A stretch of 64,000 nt of DNA from Macrosoma leucophasiata (GCA_036365455.1 JAWQUS010000011.1:8266001-8330000), one strand, 5' to 3'. Shown: positions 31,202 through 41,886, counted from the first letter of the stretch. The notes: generated by a model not told the origin, from the letters alone. Program-made: numbers and translations.

Positions 31202-31458
31202 GGCACCGTTATAAATTCTGAAATGGTTTCAACTCTTACATGGTAATAAAATATAAAATTAATGATAAAATTGGTATTAATTCTTAAATGTTACAAAAAA
31301 TAATCCTTATTTTTTGCTTAACGGGTGCTTCAACATGTTTGTTAGTACCAAAGTATGTTGCTGTCACCCGGCCTAAAGTTAGGTTGCACTACACTAATGG
31401 GTAAAGTGGCTAATGTTATGGTTCTTGGGAAATTTATTAACAATTATTAATTATTTTT

Positions 31459-31739
31459 ACTGGTGGTAGAGCTCCAGTGTCGGAGCTCGCGGGCGTAGGC
31501 ACATTACCTCATATACTTGCCGATAGATGGTAATGTTCAGCGCTATCGTGTTCCGGTCAGGTGGTAATGTATGGCCCAGTAATTTAAGGGACAGGGACTA
31601 AGACTTTAGGCCTCAGAAGTGGTAACGCATCTGCATTTTGACCTCTGGTCTTTGTGTGGGTGTCTTTAGGTTGCAGTCATCACTAAACATCAATGTAAAC
31701 TGCATGCTTGTTTGGCACATTCATCACATTAAAAAAAAA
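31459..31739 (+). mobile_element. SINE-A, near full length
   Basis: Starts actggtggtagagctccagt. A small deletion removes the 'caccaccg' block. The A-tail runs straight into rep-H. Confidence 0.85.
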
Positions 31740-31930
31740 CTGGTTGCCTGTAAAGTCGGTTTTACGGGCGAAGATTTTACGTGACAACGCTTTTTTCTCG
31801 GTAGAAAGGCATTCGCCGGTCCGGCAGGCCTCTCTCTCGTTCGGTGACTCATCGTTACGTTACCGGGCGTTACACTTTTTCATGAGTGACTCCGAGCCGC
31901 AACCTAATTTAAGACGTTGTCACGTCAAAA
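31740..31930 (-). repeat. rep-H, full copy, reverse
   Basis: Mirror orientation of 31002-31201, from ctggttgcctgtaaagtcgg to gacgttgtcacgtcaaaa. Confidence 0.8.
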
Positions 31931-32041
31931 TGTTTATTATTGCTAAAGTAAGTTGATGCAACCCAGACTAAAGTTGCACCACAGAAATGGGTAAAGTGGT
32001 TAATGTTATTGTATTTGGGAAATTTAATAATAACACATTTT

Positions 32042-32326
32042 ATAGAAAGAATGTCGAATGAGCGAATGACTAAACAGATATACCATGCGAATGTGGATGG
32101 TTGCAGAGGCCCAGGAAGACCAAGGCTGACCTACCATGACCAAATAGGTCGAGTTCTGTCTGATGGTGGGGTCAAAAGTCTTAGGAATCGGCGTGCATGT
32201 ATGAAGAGAATGATGAAGGTAGACGAGGCACGAGAGGTTTGTCAGAACCGGGATGTCTGGCGCTCTACACTCTCTGCTTACATCGTTAGGGACCTGGCGT
32301 GAAGATACATACATACATACATACAT
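32042..32326 (+). mobile_element. LINE-E 3' fragment
   Basis: Encodes ERMSNERMTKQIYHANVDGC, RGPGRPRLTYHDQIGRV, CMKRMMKVDEAREVCQNRD, VWRSTLSAY, then a (ACAT)n tail (32304-32325). The 81-99-residue frame is open here but is only the end of a LINE protein. Confidence 0.85.
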
Positions 32327-32329
32327 TTT

Positions 32330-32484
32330 TACTGGTGGTTGAGTTACAGTGTAGGGACTCAAGGGTATAGGCACCACCGAATCACGTAATCTACTCGTAT
32401 CTGCCACCATTAGGTAGTGTTTAGCGCTATCGTATTTCGGTAAGATGGTAATGTATGGCCCCGTATGACTATCAAAGAGACATC
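32330..32484 (+). mobile_element. SINE-A older subfamily, 3' truncated
   Basis: Starts actggtggttgagttacagt. It contains aagatggtaatgtatggccc and then fades. Confidence 0.7.
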
Positions 32485-33039
32485 ATTAAAGAAATATAAT
32501 GTAAGGTTTAAATTTTGCAGCCTGGCCTTCCGATAAAATCATCTTTAATAAATTATGCCTGGCGGTTAATGTATCATATATTTATTTCTACAAGTTACAA
32601 GCCCTTCCTTCTTAAACACAATTAATTCAGTAGGTAATATTTAAATTACCTAGGCGGGCAAAGCCGCGGCATATGTGAGTACGTAAAAAGCTCTGACCGA
32701 AACCATTTAGTTGCTACGCCAGTGTTTTTGCCATCAATTTGGATATGCTCCAAATCCCAGGATGTGGAGTAACAGGGCAATTAAAGGATTTAGTATTTTA
32801 ATGTTTTTATATAACTTACGCAAGATACAGCAATAATAAATCAATACTTCGAAAAAACTTTTCAATGCAAACCAAATTGTAGGAGGCTATTTTATCCTAC
32901 TCAAAAACCTTTTAGCATTTGTAACAGATAAACAATCGCTTTCAAATCAAAGCATTATAAAGTTCAATAGGCCTTTCAGTCCCGCACGTCAAAATCTATG
33001 AATAGAAGTTCCGATAAGCATTGTTATTACTCACCAATG
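32485..33039. other. Unrecognised AT-rich DNA
   Basis: A Hel-like 3' piece may lie at 32650-32680 (cgggcaaagccgcggcat). Otherwise nothing assignable. Confidence 0.4.
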
Positions 33040-33345
33040 AATCTGCTCGCGCTTTTAGCCATCGTCTCTGTCAGTTGACAACAAAACGAAATGGAAACAA
33101 AACTCAGGAACAATCCTTGATAAGTTTCCTTGATCATCGCTTAAACTTCGATAAAAATCACATATCACGGTCGAAAAGTTCCGCACTTCGCGGGTTGAAG
33201 TCACAAAAAAAACGGTGTCGATTGGTTCGCTAAGGTCGAGAGCCCTCGACGTGCGAGCGCGGACTGAATGTGTTGGACCCCTAACTGGAGCGGGACTGCG
33301 CAGTGCAGGGTTAGCTTTGCCTGCTTGTTTCACTGTTTTGTTTTT
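33040..33345. promoter_or_regulatory. CpG-dense block, possible promoter
   Basis: Richer in CG dinucleotides than its AT-rich surroundings (ccgcacttcgcgggttg, cgacgtgcgagcgcggac). I find no second copy in the window. It holds a CCAAT-like box in reverse (attggttcgc) and, on the minus strand, a TCAGTC arthropod-type initiator near 33264. No coding exon is recognisable next to it. A promoter is one reading. An unrecognised repeat is equally possible. Confidence 0.25.
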
Positions 33346-33593
33346 ACATTTTAAAGTAGTTGAGGGTTATTTACGGGGTATATTTTTTAATGAATTTTGT
33401 AATTGAGAAACCGTTCTTTTCAGCTTTATTTAAAGTGTACCTCTGTACTGAAAGTTGTTTAAAGCGTACTTATAGAAATGTAAATAAGTGGGAATCGCAT
33501 ATTGTGACTATTGTGAGGGGATAAAAATACAGTATTGTGTAATTAAATGTACTTATACATAATTTTTCCAATTCTTTTTTTAATAATTTAATA
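33346..33593. other. Unrecognised AT-rich DNA
   Basis: No feature recognised. Confidence 0.4.
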
Positions 33594-33714
33594 CCTACGC
33601 TTACACTCACAGCCTTACACTAGGTATTAACCTGTGTCGTGGGTGCCGTTGTATACACACAAAACATACACAAACACCCAGACCCGAAACAAATATCTGT
33701 AGGTCATACAAATA

Positions 33715-33819
33715 ATATGAAGGTAGACGGAGGCACGAGAGGTATGTCAGGGATATCTGGTGCTCTACACTCTCTGCCTACCCCGTTAGAGACCTAGCGT
33801 GAAGATACATACATATAAT
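33715..33819 (+). mobile_element. LINE-E 3' end inside SINE-F
   Basis: Contains gaaggtagacggaggcacga, ctctacactctctgcc, ctagcgtgaagatacataca. Lies tail to tail with the next element. Confidence 0.8.
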
Positions 33820-33999
33820 GTTTTTTTTTTTTTATGTCATTTAGTTGACAGACAAGCAGACGGGCCACCTGATGGTAAGTGGTCACCGTCGCCTATGGAC
33901 ATTTGCAACACCAGGGGAGTTGCCAACGCGCTGCCAGCCCTGAAGGACTCTTTTGACGCCATTTTTGAAGAACCCCATATTGTAGCACCGAGGGATATA
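33820..33999 (-). mobile_element. A-tailed SINE-like element, related to SINE-A end
   Basis: T-run then tatgtcatttagttgacaga, caagcagacgggccacctga, cgcctatggacatttgcaac. The layout (tail, 'caagcag', 'tgatgg', 'cctatggac') parallels SINE-A but the sequence is a different family, widespread in Lepidoptera to my knowledge. Single copy here. Confidence 0.65.
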
Positions 34000-34067
34000 A
34001 TACAAATATTTGTCCCGGTGCGGGGGTCGAACCCGCGCTTGATTACAATTTTCTTATAATAGTGTCA

Positions 34068-34192
34068 CTACTGGCGGTAGAGTTCCAGTGATGACGGCGT
34101 AGGCACCACCGCATTAACAAATCTATCTGCCGTAAAATGGTAGTATTCAGCACTATCGTGTTCCGACTAGATGGTAATGTATGGCCCCGTAA
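34068..34192 (+). mobile_element. SINE-A older subfamily, 3' truncated
   Basis: Starts actactggcggtagagttcc and runs to gtaatgtatggccccgtaa. Confidence 0.7.
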
Positions 34193-34738
34193 CGCGTAAA
34201 CAAGATTTTCATTTGTGCAAAGTCGTATTTAATAGCGACGTGTCTCGTTTTGATTTGGTTTTTGCACATATTTAGAATTTTAAAGTTTTTAAATAGCAAT
34301 ATTGAAACTACTAATTAGCCGAACGATAACAATGTCGCTGACACTATATTGACACGTCAGCCGCTTAAATACGTAAAGCCGTTTTATTATGGTAGCGTCG
34401 CGTCGACAATGACCACAGACCAATCAGCCTTCCTTCATCTATAGACTGAGAATGTTCCATTTATTGCATACAATTCGTTCTGTCAACTACCTGAAGGCAG
34501 TCGAAGTGGGGCGTTGCGTTCTAATTTTAAAAAATCATAATATTTCAAAATCATAAGGATGACTAACATATATTACTTCATTTATATCGAAATATGGCAA
34601 AGTCTTATGAACTGCTGAGGAAATGGGACTACATATATTGTTAACAGATTTTCGTAATAATATAATACGAGAAAAAAATAAAGAAAATGTTTTTATTTTG
34701 GATAAGTATCTACATTTTGCTAACGGTTTAAAAAATCC
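34193..34738. other. Unrecognised AT-rich DNA
   Basis: No feature recognised. Confidence 0.4.
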
Positions 34739-34946
34739 ATTATCTCGGCTTCTATTGGGATTTTTCCATTTTCTGGAAGTTTCCCAGTACCTCGGAGTTT
34801 GGTAATGTGCCCGGAGATGGCAACAGGTTCGCCACCTGTTACATGGGCCAAAACGTAACCGGCGAGTCGTGGGTGTTTGCATGTATGATTGAATGCATGC
34901 ATTTACCTCTGCCTACCCCTTCGGGGATTACAGGCGTGAAGTTACG
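34739..34946 (+). mobile_element. SINE-D, 5' truncated
   Basis: Contains ttctattgggatttttcca, cacctgttacatgggcc, ctctgcctaccccttcgggg and the 3' end ggcgtgaagttacgttaaat. The tRNA-like head is missing. Confidence 0.8.
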
Positions 34947-35159
34947 TTAAATAAATAAATAATTATAATTGCATAAGTTGATACAAAATGCTATGTAATA
35001 GCTTTACCGCGGCAGTCCCCGAGTGCCACACGTCTTTTTTTTATATTTACTTATCTAATGTCATTAAAAATTTGAAAATACATACAGCGAATAATATAAA
35101 ATAAAAACAGATAGGTACACACATAGTAAATTAAAATCATAATAATAACATTTCACATT

Positions 35160-35570
35160 TTTTTCTTGATTAAGATGTATACTTGTGCCAAATTTCAAAT
35201 CTCTAGTACCAATAGATTTTGCGCTCAACCGTGAACGGACGGACAGATAGACAGACGGACATAGCGAAACTACAAGGGTTCCTTGTTTACCACGGAACCC
35301 TAAATTACAACAGTATCAAAACCGGAAAAAAAAACCTAATAAATTCGAGCTGCCCCGACGACCTTCTATCGCCTTATAGGTGTAAAAAAAATAAGTATGT
35401 CCAAGAAATAGAAAAAAAAAATTTGCCGAGAATCACCCTTATTACTTATGAAAAATTGATGTTGGCCCATTCTCAGACCTACCCAATAGGCACACAAAAT
35501 TTCATGAGAATCGGTAACGCCGTTTCAGAGGAGTATGGTAACTAACATTGTGACACGAGAATTTTATATA
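35160..35570. repeat. Decayed repeat pieces
   Basis: 35170-35305 holds the 'cggacggacagatagacaga ... ggaaccctaaa' family also seen at 45560 and 54262. 35440-35570 ends ttgtgacacgagaatttta, like a Hel 5' end. The frame at 35219-35545 crosses both and is unlikely to be a gene. Confidence 0.5.
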
Positions 35571-36694
35571 TAGAAATTATCCCATAATCCTTGCTCCATC
35601 AATTTACCCCGCTTTCCCTAATTATATCGACTATATCGATAAGACTTAAAGAGCCTCCCTAGAGTACCATCCGTCTGTAATGTCAATAATTGACAATGCT
35701 CATGACGTCTATGAAAAAACTAAATAGCGAATTACATGCATACGAAGAAAAGAGATATTATTTTTTTTAATACGTCAAAGAACAAATCATGACCTAACTT
35801 AGCTCAAGTTACCATGAATATTATTCTATATTATTTTTTGATTTATTATGTGTATTATAATACTGACCGGTGAAAAGAAATACCATCCTTTTTTAAATTA
35901 GTAGTGTTAGTGGTTTTACTGTACCATCTCACACTACAACTCGGCTTTTTGTGTTTTCTTTATTCGTTTTATTTTTAAAAATTTCATGTACTTTCAGATC
36001 ACGAAAGTGGTTGGTATTAAATGAACATTTTTAGATTTAGCGTATGCATTGACAGAAACCGTTCGCCATACATAAGGCACAGTATTGTTACAAAACTGTG
36101 CATAAGGTGTCTATTGGTTCCATAGTCGATGACAATGACCTTTCACTCTATGTGCCGACAGCTTTTTAGACAAAAAAATATGAACAGGATGAAATCTATT
36201 AGAAAAGTAAAAAATGTAACAAAATTAAAAGGAGAAATAGTTTACGAGCAATTTCTGTATTTGAAGGGTTGAAAACGGTTCATCACGAATTCCGGTTAAA
36301 CTACGAGTCCTATCGAAAACAGTAACATTGCAAAGTAATAAAAACAATTACAACTTTGGTATTTGCACTTTTTTCATATAACCTGAAAATTAAAAAAAAA
36401 AATCTTTTTGGTTTTTTATTTTTATCTTCTACAAAAAGGTTTTTTTTTTTCACAAAACTTGGCGACAATTAACTTTTTTTATCGTGCTTTCGTTTTTTTT
36501 TGGTTTCATCCGGTTCCATTTTTTGTACTTCTTACCATTTTGAAAGGCATTGGCACTGACCTAGAAATCAGAAAACTATTTGTTTATTTGAGCTTATAGC
36601 ACGCTAATCTTTTCGAACCATAACTATTTTCGAACGCTATTTATTACAGGTTTTAGGCGATAAAATCGTGGCACATACCTAGTTTTTTTATAGT
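35571..36694. other. Unrecognised AT-rich DNA
   Basis: Long A/T tracts. No repeat copy or coding signal recognised. Confidence 0.45.
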
Positions 36695-36701
36695 TTTGCA
36701 G

Positions 36702-36840
36702 CATTGATATACAAAAAACCCAAGATGCACACTCAACGTCTCAAAACCGTCCGCTCGCAAATAGCGCTAAAATGAAAATTTAGCGCTCATTTCAAATAGT
36801 GTCACGTCAATCTTAGAGCAGGGTTTTTTGTATATGAATG
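36702..36840. repeat. Inverted repeat, 20-nt arms
   Basis: Arms at 36702-36721 (cattgatatacaaaaaaccc) and 36821-36840 (gggttttttgtatatgaatg), one mismatch, 99-nt spacer. The spacer has tagcgct/agcgcta motifs. Possible small MITE. Confidence 0.55.
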
Positions 36841-37432
36841 TTTTGCAGTGACACCTATTTGCAAGCGATGAAAACAAATTCTGAGGCTAGGTTTTATGCA
36901 ACTGTTGCTTTTTAGCGCTAACGGCTGATGTGATAAAAGCTATAATTAGGTAAAAATAAAACAGTAATTAATGGTTTTATTATTTTTATATGTTCGGGTA
37001 GGTAGTATATTGCACAGATATGTCCACTGTATGCTTGTTTTCCAGCCTGTTATTATATAAAAAAAAGTGAATTCCTACTCTTGGGGCCTTAGATATTATA
37101 ATTATTAGATATTATAGAACCTTACGAAATCTTTTTTGTGAGATTAATAAAGGCAATTAAACTCCAGCCACGAAGCTGTTTCGCTTTTGAAACGATAGTT
37201 TTATATTCTTGCTTGACGTGTATGTTTAAATATTTATAAAATTACATTGAGCATGCACTGAAGAGAAATATCGTTCACGCGAAAATGTATCGACATTCAT
37301 AACTCTCTTAGCTTTAAAAACAGTGTAGTTGCGCACCTATAAATTTTCCCTACCACCAAGGTGAACTGTACTGTTTGCCAGTTTGATGGTAAAAAAATAC
37401 ATATAACTGCCTCAGTTGCCTAATCCTAGCAG
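36841..37432. other. Unrecognised AT-rich DNA
   Basis: No feature recognised. Confidence 0.4.
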
Positions 37433-37712
37433 GCCACTACCACTACGCTCGAGGTCCTGGGTACAATTCCCGGGTCGAGGGCTATCAGAGATAACGGTTT
37501 AAAATCATTTATCTATGGAAATTATTCCATTTTCTGGCAGTTTCCCAGTACCTTGGAGTTTGGTAAGGTGCCCGGGGATAGCAACAGGCTCGCTACCTGT
37601 TACATGGGCCAATACGTAACCGGCGAATCGTGGGTGCTTGCATGTATGCTCCAATGCATGCATTTACCTCTGCCTACCCCTTCGGGGATTACAGGCGTGA
37701 AGTTACGTATTT
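37433..37712 (+). mobile_element. SINE-D, full length
   Basis: Includes the tRNA-like head (gaggtcctgggtacaattcc, a worn B box), the tctatggaaattattccatt region, the gttacatgggccaatacgta block and the end cttcggggattacaggcgtg. The small frames here are repeat artefacts. Confidence 0.85.
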
Positions 37713-37839
37713 ATTTACCATTGCCGGTTTCATGGATATATTTGTGATGCTAAGCGTTCTGTGCCGTTACCTCTACGGATTTGGATATCTGTGTAGCCTA
37801 GGTAGGTATCTATAGATGCTGTAGTTTAAAAAAAACTAA

Positions 37840-37982
37840 CCCCTTATTCATAAACGTACATAAGATACGTTATAGCTATTTAATTCTTTGTATTTGTCAA
37901 GTGCATTATCAAATATGCAGGATAGAAAAGACAAAGCAGAGATTAGCAACACTTTAACTAAAATACGTTTATGAATAAGGGG
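37840..37982. mobile_element. MITE-B copy 3
   Basis: 143 bp with CCCCTTATTCATAAACGTA and the exact inverse at the right end (TTTATGAATAAGGGG). The inverted match continues outside as actaa/ttagt. Flanks fit a TAA/TTA target. Confidence 0.8.
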
Positions 37983-38143
37983 ATTAGTTTTTAATGGACT
38001 TTTATAGGCGGCTCGTCGTGAGACTGCATTAGTCTACTTCACCAGGCAATTAGCAAACACAAAAGGCTCGCAACCTAAACAAATTTACACATGCAAATAA
38101 CGTTTCCGCAGGTTTTCTCGAGCTTGATGACATTGTAGAAATA

Positions 38144-38331
38144 ATATTTGCTGATTTTCTCGCGTATACTACTCCCTACTTCTCTTTCTTACCCGACGTT
38201 TCAGTCAGTCCAGCTACCATAGGCAGACAGTCTGCCCATGACCACTGTAAAGCTGGTAGCTGGAAAGCGACCGAAACGTCAGGTAAGAAAAAGAAGTTGG
38301 GAGTAGTTTAAGCAAAAAAATCCTCAAATAT
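38144..38331. mobile_element. Fold-back (MITE-like) element
   Basis: Arms of about 75 bp: left 38144-38219 (tactactccctacttctc, ttacccgacgtttcagtc), right 38254-38331 (gaccgaaacgtcaggtaag, aagaagttgggagtagt), several mismatches, short spacer. No ORF. Confidence 0.7.
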
Positions 38332-38674
38332 GATTTTTATAATGAATTTACACAATTGCCTAAGGGAGACCCCTGCAGGTTCGATTCTCAGCTTAAGACG
38401 TTGTAGGGGTACACATAAGATATATCAGGGGCGATAGCCAATTAGCGCTAAGTTATCTAAATAATAATCCTTATCCTAAGTCTTCGAGTCCTATATCTGA
38501 AGCTTTACTACGAGTAAACCAAATCTTTAAACTGAAATTTAGAGATCGGCGTGAGAATGTGTATTGCAGAATATTTTAATTAAAACCAAACAAATTATTT
38601 GAGCACATACCTAATTCATCTGTTAGCTCAAAATAACTCTATTACTCGACTAAGTAAAAGAAAGTAAAAGAAAA
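38332..38674. other. Unrecognised DNA
   Basis: No feature recognised. Confidence 0.4.
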
Positions 38675-38940
38675 AACGTAATTTCACGCCTGTAATCCCC
38701 GAAGGGGTAGGCAGAGGTAAATGCACGCATTCAAGCATACATGCAAACACCCACGATTCGCCGGTAACGTTTTTGGCCCATGTAACAGGTGGCGAGCCTG
38801 TTGACATCTCCACATTACCAAACTTCGAGGTACTAGTAAATTTCCAGAAAATTGAAACATCCCAATAGAACCAGAGATAAAGGACTTCACACCATTATCT
38901 CTGATAACCCCTTACCCGGGAATCGAACCCAGGACCTTTA
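38675..38940 (-). mobile_element. SINE-D, near full length
   Basis: Reverse of 37433-37712. Its B box reads ggaatcgaacccagg on the plus strand. A perfect AT-rich palindrome follows (aaagtaagttt/aaacttacttt, 38940-38970). Confidence 0.85.
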
Positions 38941-38970
38941 AAAGTAAGTTTTTAAACTTACTTTTAAACT

Positions 38971-40174
38971 AACTTATAACATTATGTAGGTACACGATCT
39001 TGTTTATCAGATGAATGCAGTGTTTGCCCTCTCAGTTATATAACCTTGTCCGATAATAATGACCTCAATAACTGATGGTTGAAGCGACTAATTCCATCTA
39101 TCCAGATATTATGCATTCAATGGTTCGAGGTAATGGCTTGAGCGATGCCAGTGCAGTTTATGCCTTTATCATTATTGGATCATCATCGTTTAGTTCTCTC
39201 TAATCGTGAGTTTGCATTGATGAAACATTCACATAAAAACATGTTTAAATCCCTGTTTCTTGACAATGTATCGTATCGCGTTTGCACTGTCATTAAACTT
39301 CTAAAAGCAAAACGCATATCGCGGAATCAATTCAAATCGCTCGAATTGAAACAAGTTTCATCAATAAATACCACCTTTATAGTAAAAAATCTTAGAATTA
39401 TTTAGTGCTTGTTAAATTAAATACATTCCCTAACGCTTGTACAAACATATGAAAAATATGTATCACGAGCCCAAAATTAATAAAAGTATGTGACATTATT
39501 ACATATCGCATTTTTCGGAGGGTAAAAATCCGGTCCCTTAAAAAGGCTCGCACGAGGACAAGGGTCTAACACGTACAGGCATGATTTTAATAGAAAATGG
39601 TAATGATTTCTAGTAAAAATGAAAATAAACACATACAATTTGAATATATTTAGATGCGAAAATGTAAATAAAACATTTCTATCTCCTTGTGCATGTTAAA
39701 TAATCATACTAAAATGTGTGGCTAAGTATATTTATACAACACAAGGTAAATCATATCACACTTCGATTTGCCGAGTAACTTAATAATAAAATAAAACAAT
39801 TTAAATAATCATTGCTTTAATTATGAATACAGAAGTAATAAGTAATGTAACGGTTATTTTAATTAGTCAGTCTGTTAACATTTTACTCTTTTCAAATATT
39901 TTTTTTCAACAAATTCCTGATTCTTGCAAGAAAAGTTTAGGTAAATATGGATAGAATACATCTCCAACTTGCACCCGAAAAGCGGCGTGACCTTAATTAT
40001 GACAAACAATTTTATGTTTCACTTTCTTTTTTGGGCTCCAAGGCCTACAAGGAACCTTTATATGTAGTTTCGCTTTTTTGGTACACATTCATTCATATAC
40101 GATGAATTTAATTAATAAGGGACTAAAATGGCGCTGAAATTAATATCCTTAACAGTACAATTCCTTATAATAAA
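38971..40174. other. Unrecognised AT-rich DNA
   Basis: 39205-39250 (gatgaaacattcacataaaa) recurs at 41432-41468, so some local duplication is likely. The frame at 39145-39405 has no recognisable domain. Confidence 0.4.
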
Positions 40175-40385
40175 TGTATAAAATTGCAAAAATAACAACA
40201 AAAGATTTTAATTTTAAGTTTCAATTGCAGGGGTCTATTGTTACTGCTGCTATAAAACTTTCTCACAGAATAAAAGTACTTGGTCCTTGGGGAAGATCCG
40301 TTGATTGCTCACAGTTCCGAGCAGGTTGAATTAAAACAATAAGAGATGTTAAATAAGGCCGACCCTGCATCTTTTTATAAAAATT

Positions 40386-40478
40386 AAGGTACGATTCCGA
40401 ACTCGGTAGCATGCAGCAGTGCTGCCGTAACACCATTTTACTCTATTTTCTATTGCACTTAATTCGGAGACGTACCTT
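40386..40478. mobile_element. 93-bp MITE-like insertion
   Basis: Ends aaggtacgattccgaa and ttcggagacgtacctt, inverted with two mismatches over 16 nt. Absent from the otherwise parallel sequence near 41345. Confidence 0.55.
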
Positions 40479-40992
40479 TTGGCATGAATACGTAATCAGT
40501 CCGTATGATACTCATTTCGACTGATAGAAAAACTAATACAGTTTGTTACTGAAAATAAAGTATTTATAAAGAGAACATTTTACGTTCAGTAATAATTTGT
40601 AATCTTCATAAGTATATTTTTACCTTCGAACTAAGCCGGAGCGGCAACATATTATAGTTTCATCGAAATTTATTTACGGTTTTTGATACGAATACGTAGT
40701 AAATTTACTGTCATTTCGACTGTTAGGGAAATGAATATAGTTGGCAAGTAACAAAAAAAAATTAGATTAAAAAAAAAAACAGTAAAAAAAAATTCTTCAC
40801 ATTGTCTTTCTTTATAAGCGTATAAAACTAACAAAAAACTAAAATTTTAATTTCAAGTTTCAATTTTATTATACTACTGTTACTATTGTTATAAATTTTC
40901 TCACAGAATAAAAGTAGGTACCTACTTGGTCCTTGGGGAAGATCCGTTGATTGTTCACAGTTCCGAGCAGGTTGAATTAAAACAATAAGAGA

Positions 40993-41288
40993 TTTTTTTT
41001 TTTTTTTTTTTATGTTACCGAATTGGCAAACAAGCATGCAGTTCACATTGATGTTAAGTGATAACTGCAGCCTATAGACACCCACACAAAGACCGAGATC
41101 AAAATGCAGATGCGTTACCACTCCTGAGGCCTCAAGTATTATGCCTCTGTGCCGGAAATTACAGGGCCGTACATTACCACCTGACCGGAACACGATAGTG
41201 CTGAACACTACCATTTAGCGGCAAGTAAATTAGGTAATGCGGTGGTGCCTACGCCCGCGAGCTCCGTCAATGGAGCTCTGCCACCAGT
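40993..41288 (-). mobile_element. SINE-A, full length
   Basis: An 18-nt T-run to ccaccagt, all blocks present. The empty counterpart of the site lies at about 40350. The 128-codon frame across it is a repeat artefact. Confidence 0.9.
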
Positions 41289-41550
41289 AAAAGATGATGA
41301 ATAAGATGTTAAATAAAGCCGAGCCTGCATCTTTTTATCAAAATTAATCAAATGATTTGGCATGAATACGTGATCAGTCCGTATGATACTCATTTCGACT
41401 GATATACCTGTTATCGTTACCGTGTGTTTGCGTTGATGAAACATTCACATAAAAACATGTTAAAATGATAGGTTTGACAGCAGTGCGAACGCTAGCACCA
41501 ACAAGACATTCATCGCAATACATACTTTATACGACTAGTTGCGAAACATC

Positions 41551-41562
41551 ATCATGTTTAAT
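41551..41562. repeat. SINE-T target duplication, left
   Basis: ATCATGTTTAAT, repeated exactly at 41887-41898. Confidence 0.8.
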
Positions 41563-41886
41563 AATTGTTTTTTATATTATTTCGCATTAACACATGCTTG
41601 TGAAATATATTTTATTTTTAAAGAAAAATGGAAAGAAAAATTTGACTTCAGGCGAGACTCGAACTCGCGGCCTACTGGGAATCTAGTCCAGCCGCTCTTC
41701 CAATTGAGCTACTGAAGTCCTGCCCGATTTGTCAAATCTTTCCTTCACATTTATTGCCTTGCTTTATGGTAGCAGTAGCGCCATCTATTACCAACTAGAG
41801 CGGCTGGACTAGATTCCCAGTAGGCCGCGAGTTCGAGTCTCGCCTGAAGTCAAATTTTTCGTTCCATTTTTCTTTAAAAATAAAAT
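41563..41886 (-). mobile_element. SINE-T copy 1: tRNA-like fold-back retroposon
   Basis: 324 bp between 12-bp duplications. In sense (minus) order: an antisense copy of the tRNA-like 3' half plus adjoining sequence (arm, plus coordinates 41797-41886), a 98-nt loop, the sense tRNA-like sequence and its flank (arm, 41609-41698), then a 46-nt 3' end (atttcacaagcatgtgttaa...). The arms are 90 nt and match with one mismatch. Same boundaries as copy 2 in the opposite orientation. Confidence 0.85.
41644..41719 (-). tRNA. tRNA-like sequence within SINE-T
   Basis: 76 nt. Acceptor GACTTCAG/CTGAAGTC (8 pairs), D stem GCTC/GAGC, T arm GCGAG-TTCGAGT-CTCGC, A box TAGCTCAATTGG and B box GAGTTCGAGTC. The anticodon arm reads either as a 7-nt loop (CTAGATT, with a mismatch in the stem) or a 9-nt loop (GCTGG/CCAGT stem). 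No CCA is encoded. Because the flanks repeat at three sites, this is a retroposon part, not a clear tRNA gene. Confidence 0.4.

Larger units (their letters stand above)
31363..32040. repeat. Direct repeat around SINE-A plus rep-H
   Basis: 31363-31455 and 31949-32040 share ggcctaaagtt/gactaaagtt, gttgcac-acac/acagaaatgggtaaagtgg, taatgttatgg/ttattg and tgggaaattta. They bracket a SINE-A and a rep-H. Confidence 0.6.
33594..34040 (-). mobile_element. SINE-F split by a composite insertion
   Basis: 33594-33714 is the 3' part of SINE-F. 34000-34040 is its head side (ggtgcgggggtcgaacccgc), truncated beyond. ATACAAATA occurs on both sides of the insert (33706-33714, 34000-34008). Confidence 0.8.
40175..41406. 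repeat. Local direct duplication
   Basis: 40175-40545 and 40815-41406 share ttctcacagaataaaagta, ggtccttggggaagatccgt, gagcaggttgaattaaaac, cctgcatctttttat and the ending ggcatgaatacg, agtccgtatgatactcattt. A third partial unit lies at about 40680-40750. The second copy carries a SINE-A; the first carries a small 93-bp inverted-repeat element. Confidence 0.8.

Noticed and set aside
32024..32410. 128-codon minus-strand frame
   Set aside because: Antisense to LINE-E and SINE-A pieces.
33055..33333. 92-codon minus-strand frame in the CpG-dense block
   Set aside because: No domain, and a plus-strand frame is open in the same place. Composition alone can explain both.
35219..35545. 108-codon gene
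   Set aside because: It crosses two unrelated repeat pieces.
40828..41214. 128-codon minus-strand frame
   Set aside because: It lies across a SINE-A. The LHFDLGLCVGVYRLQSSLNI-type peptide recurs in every SINE-A copy.
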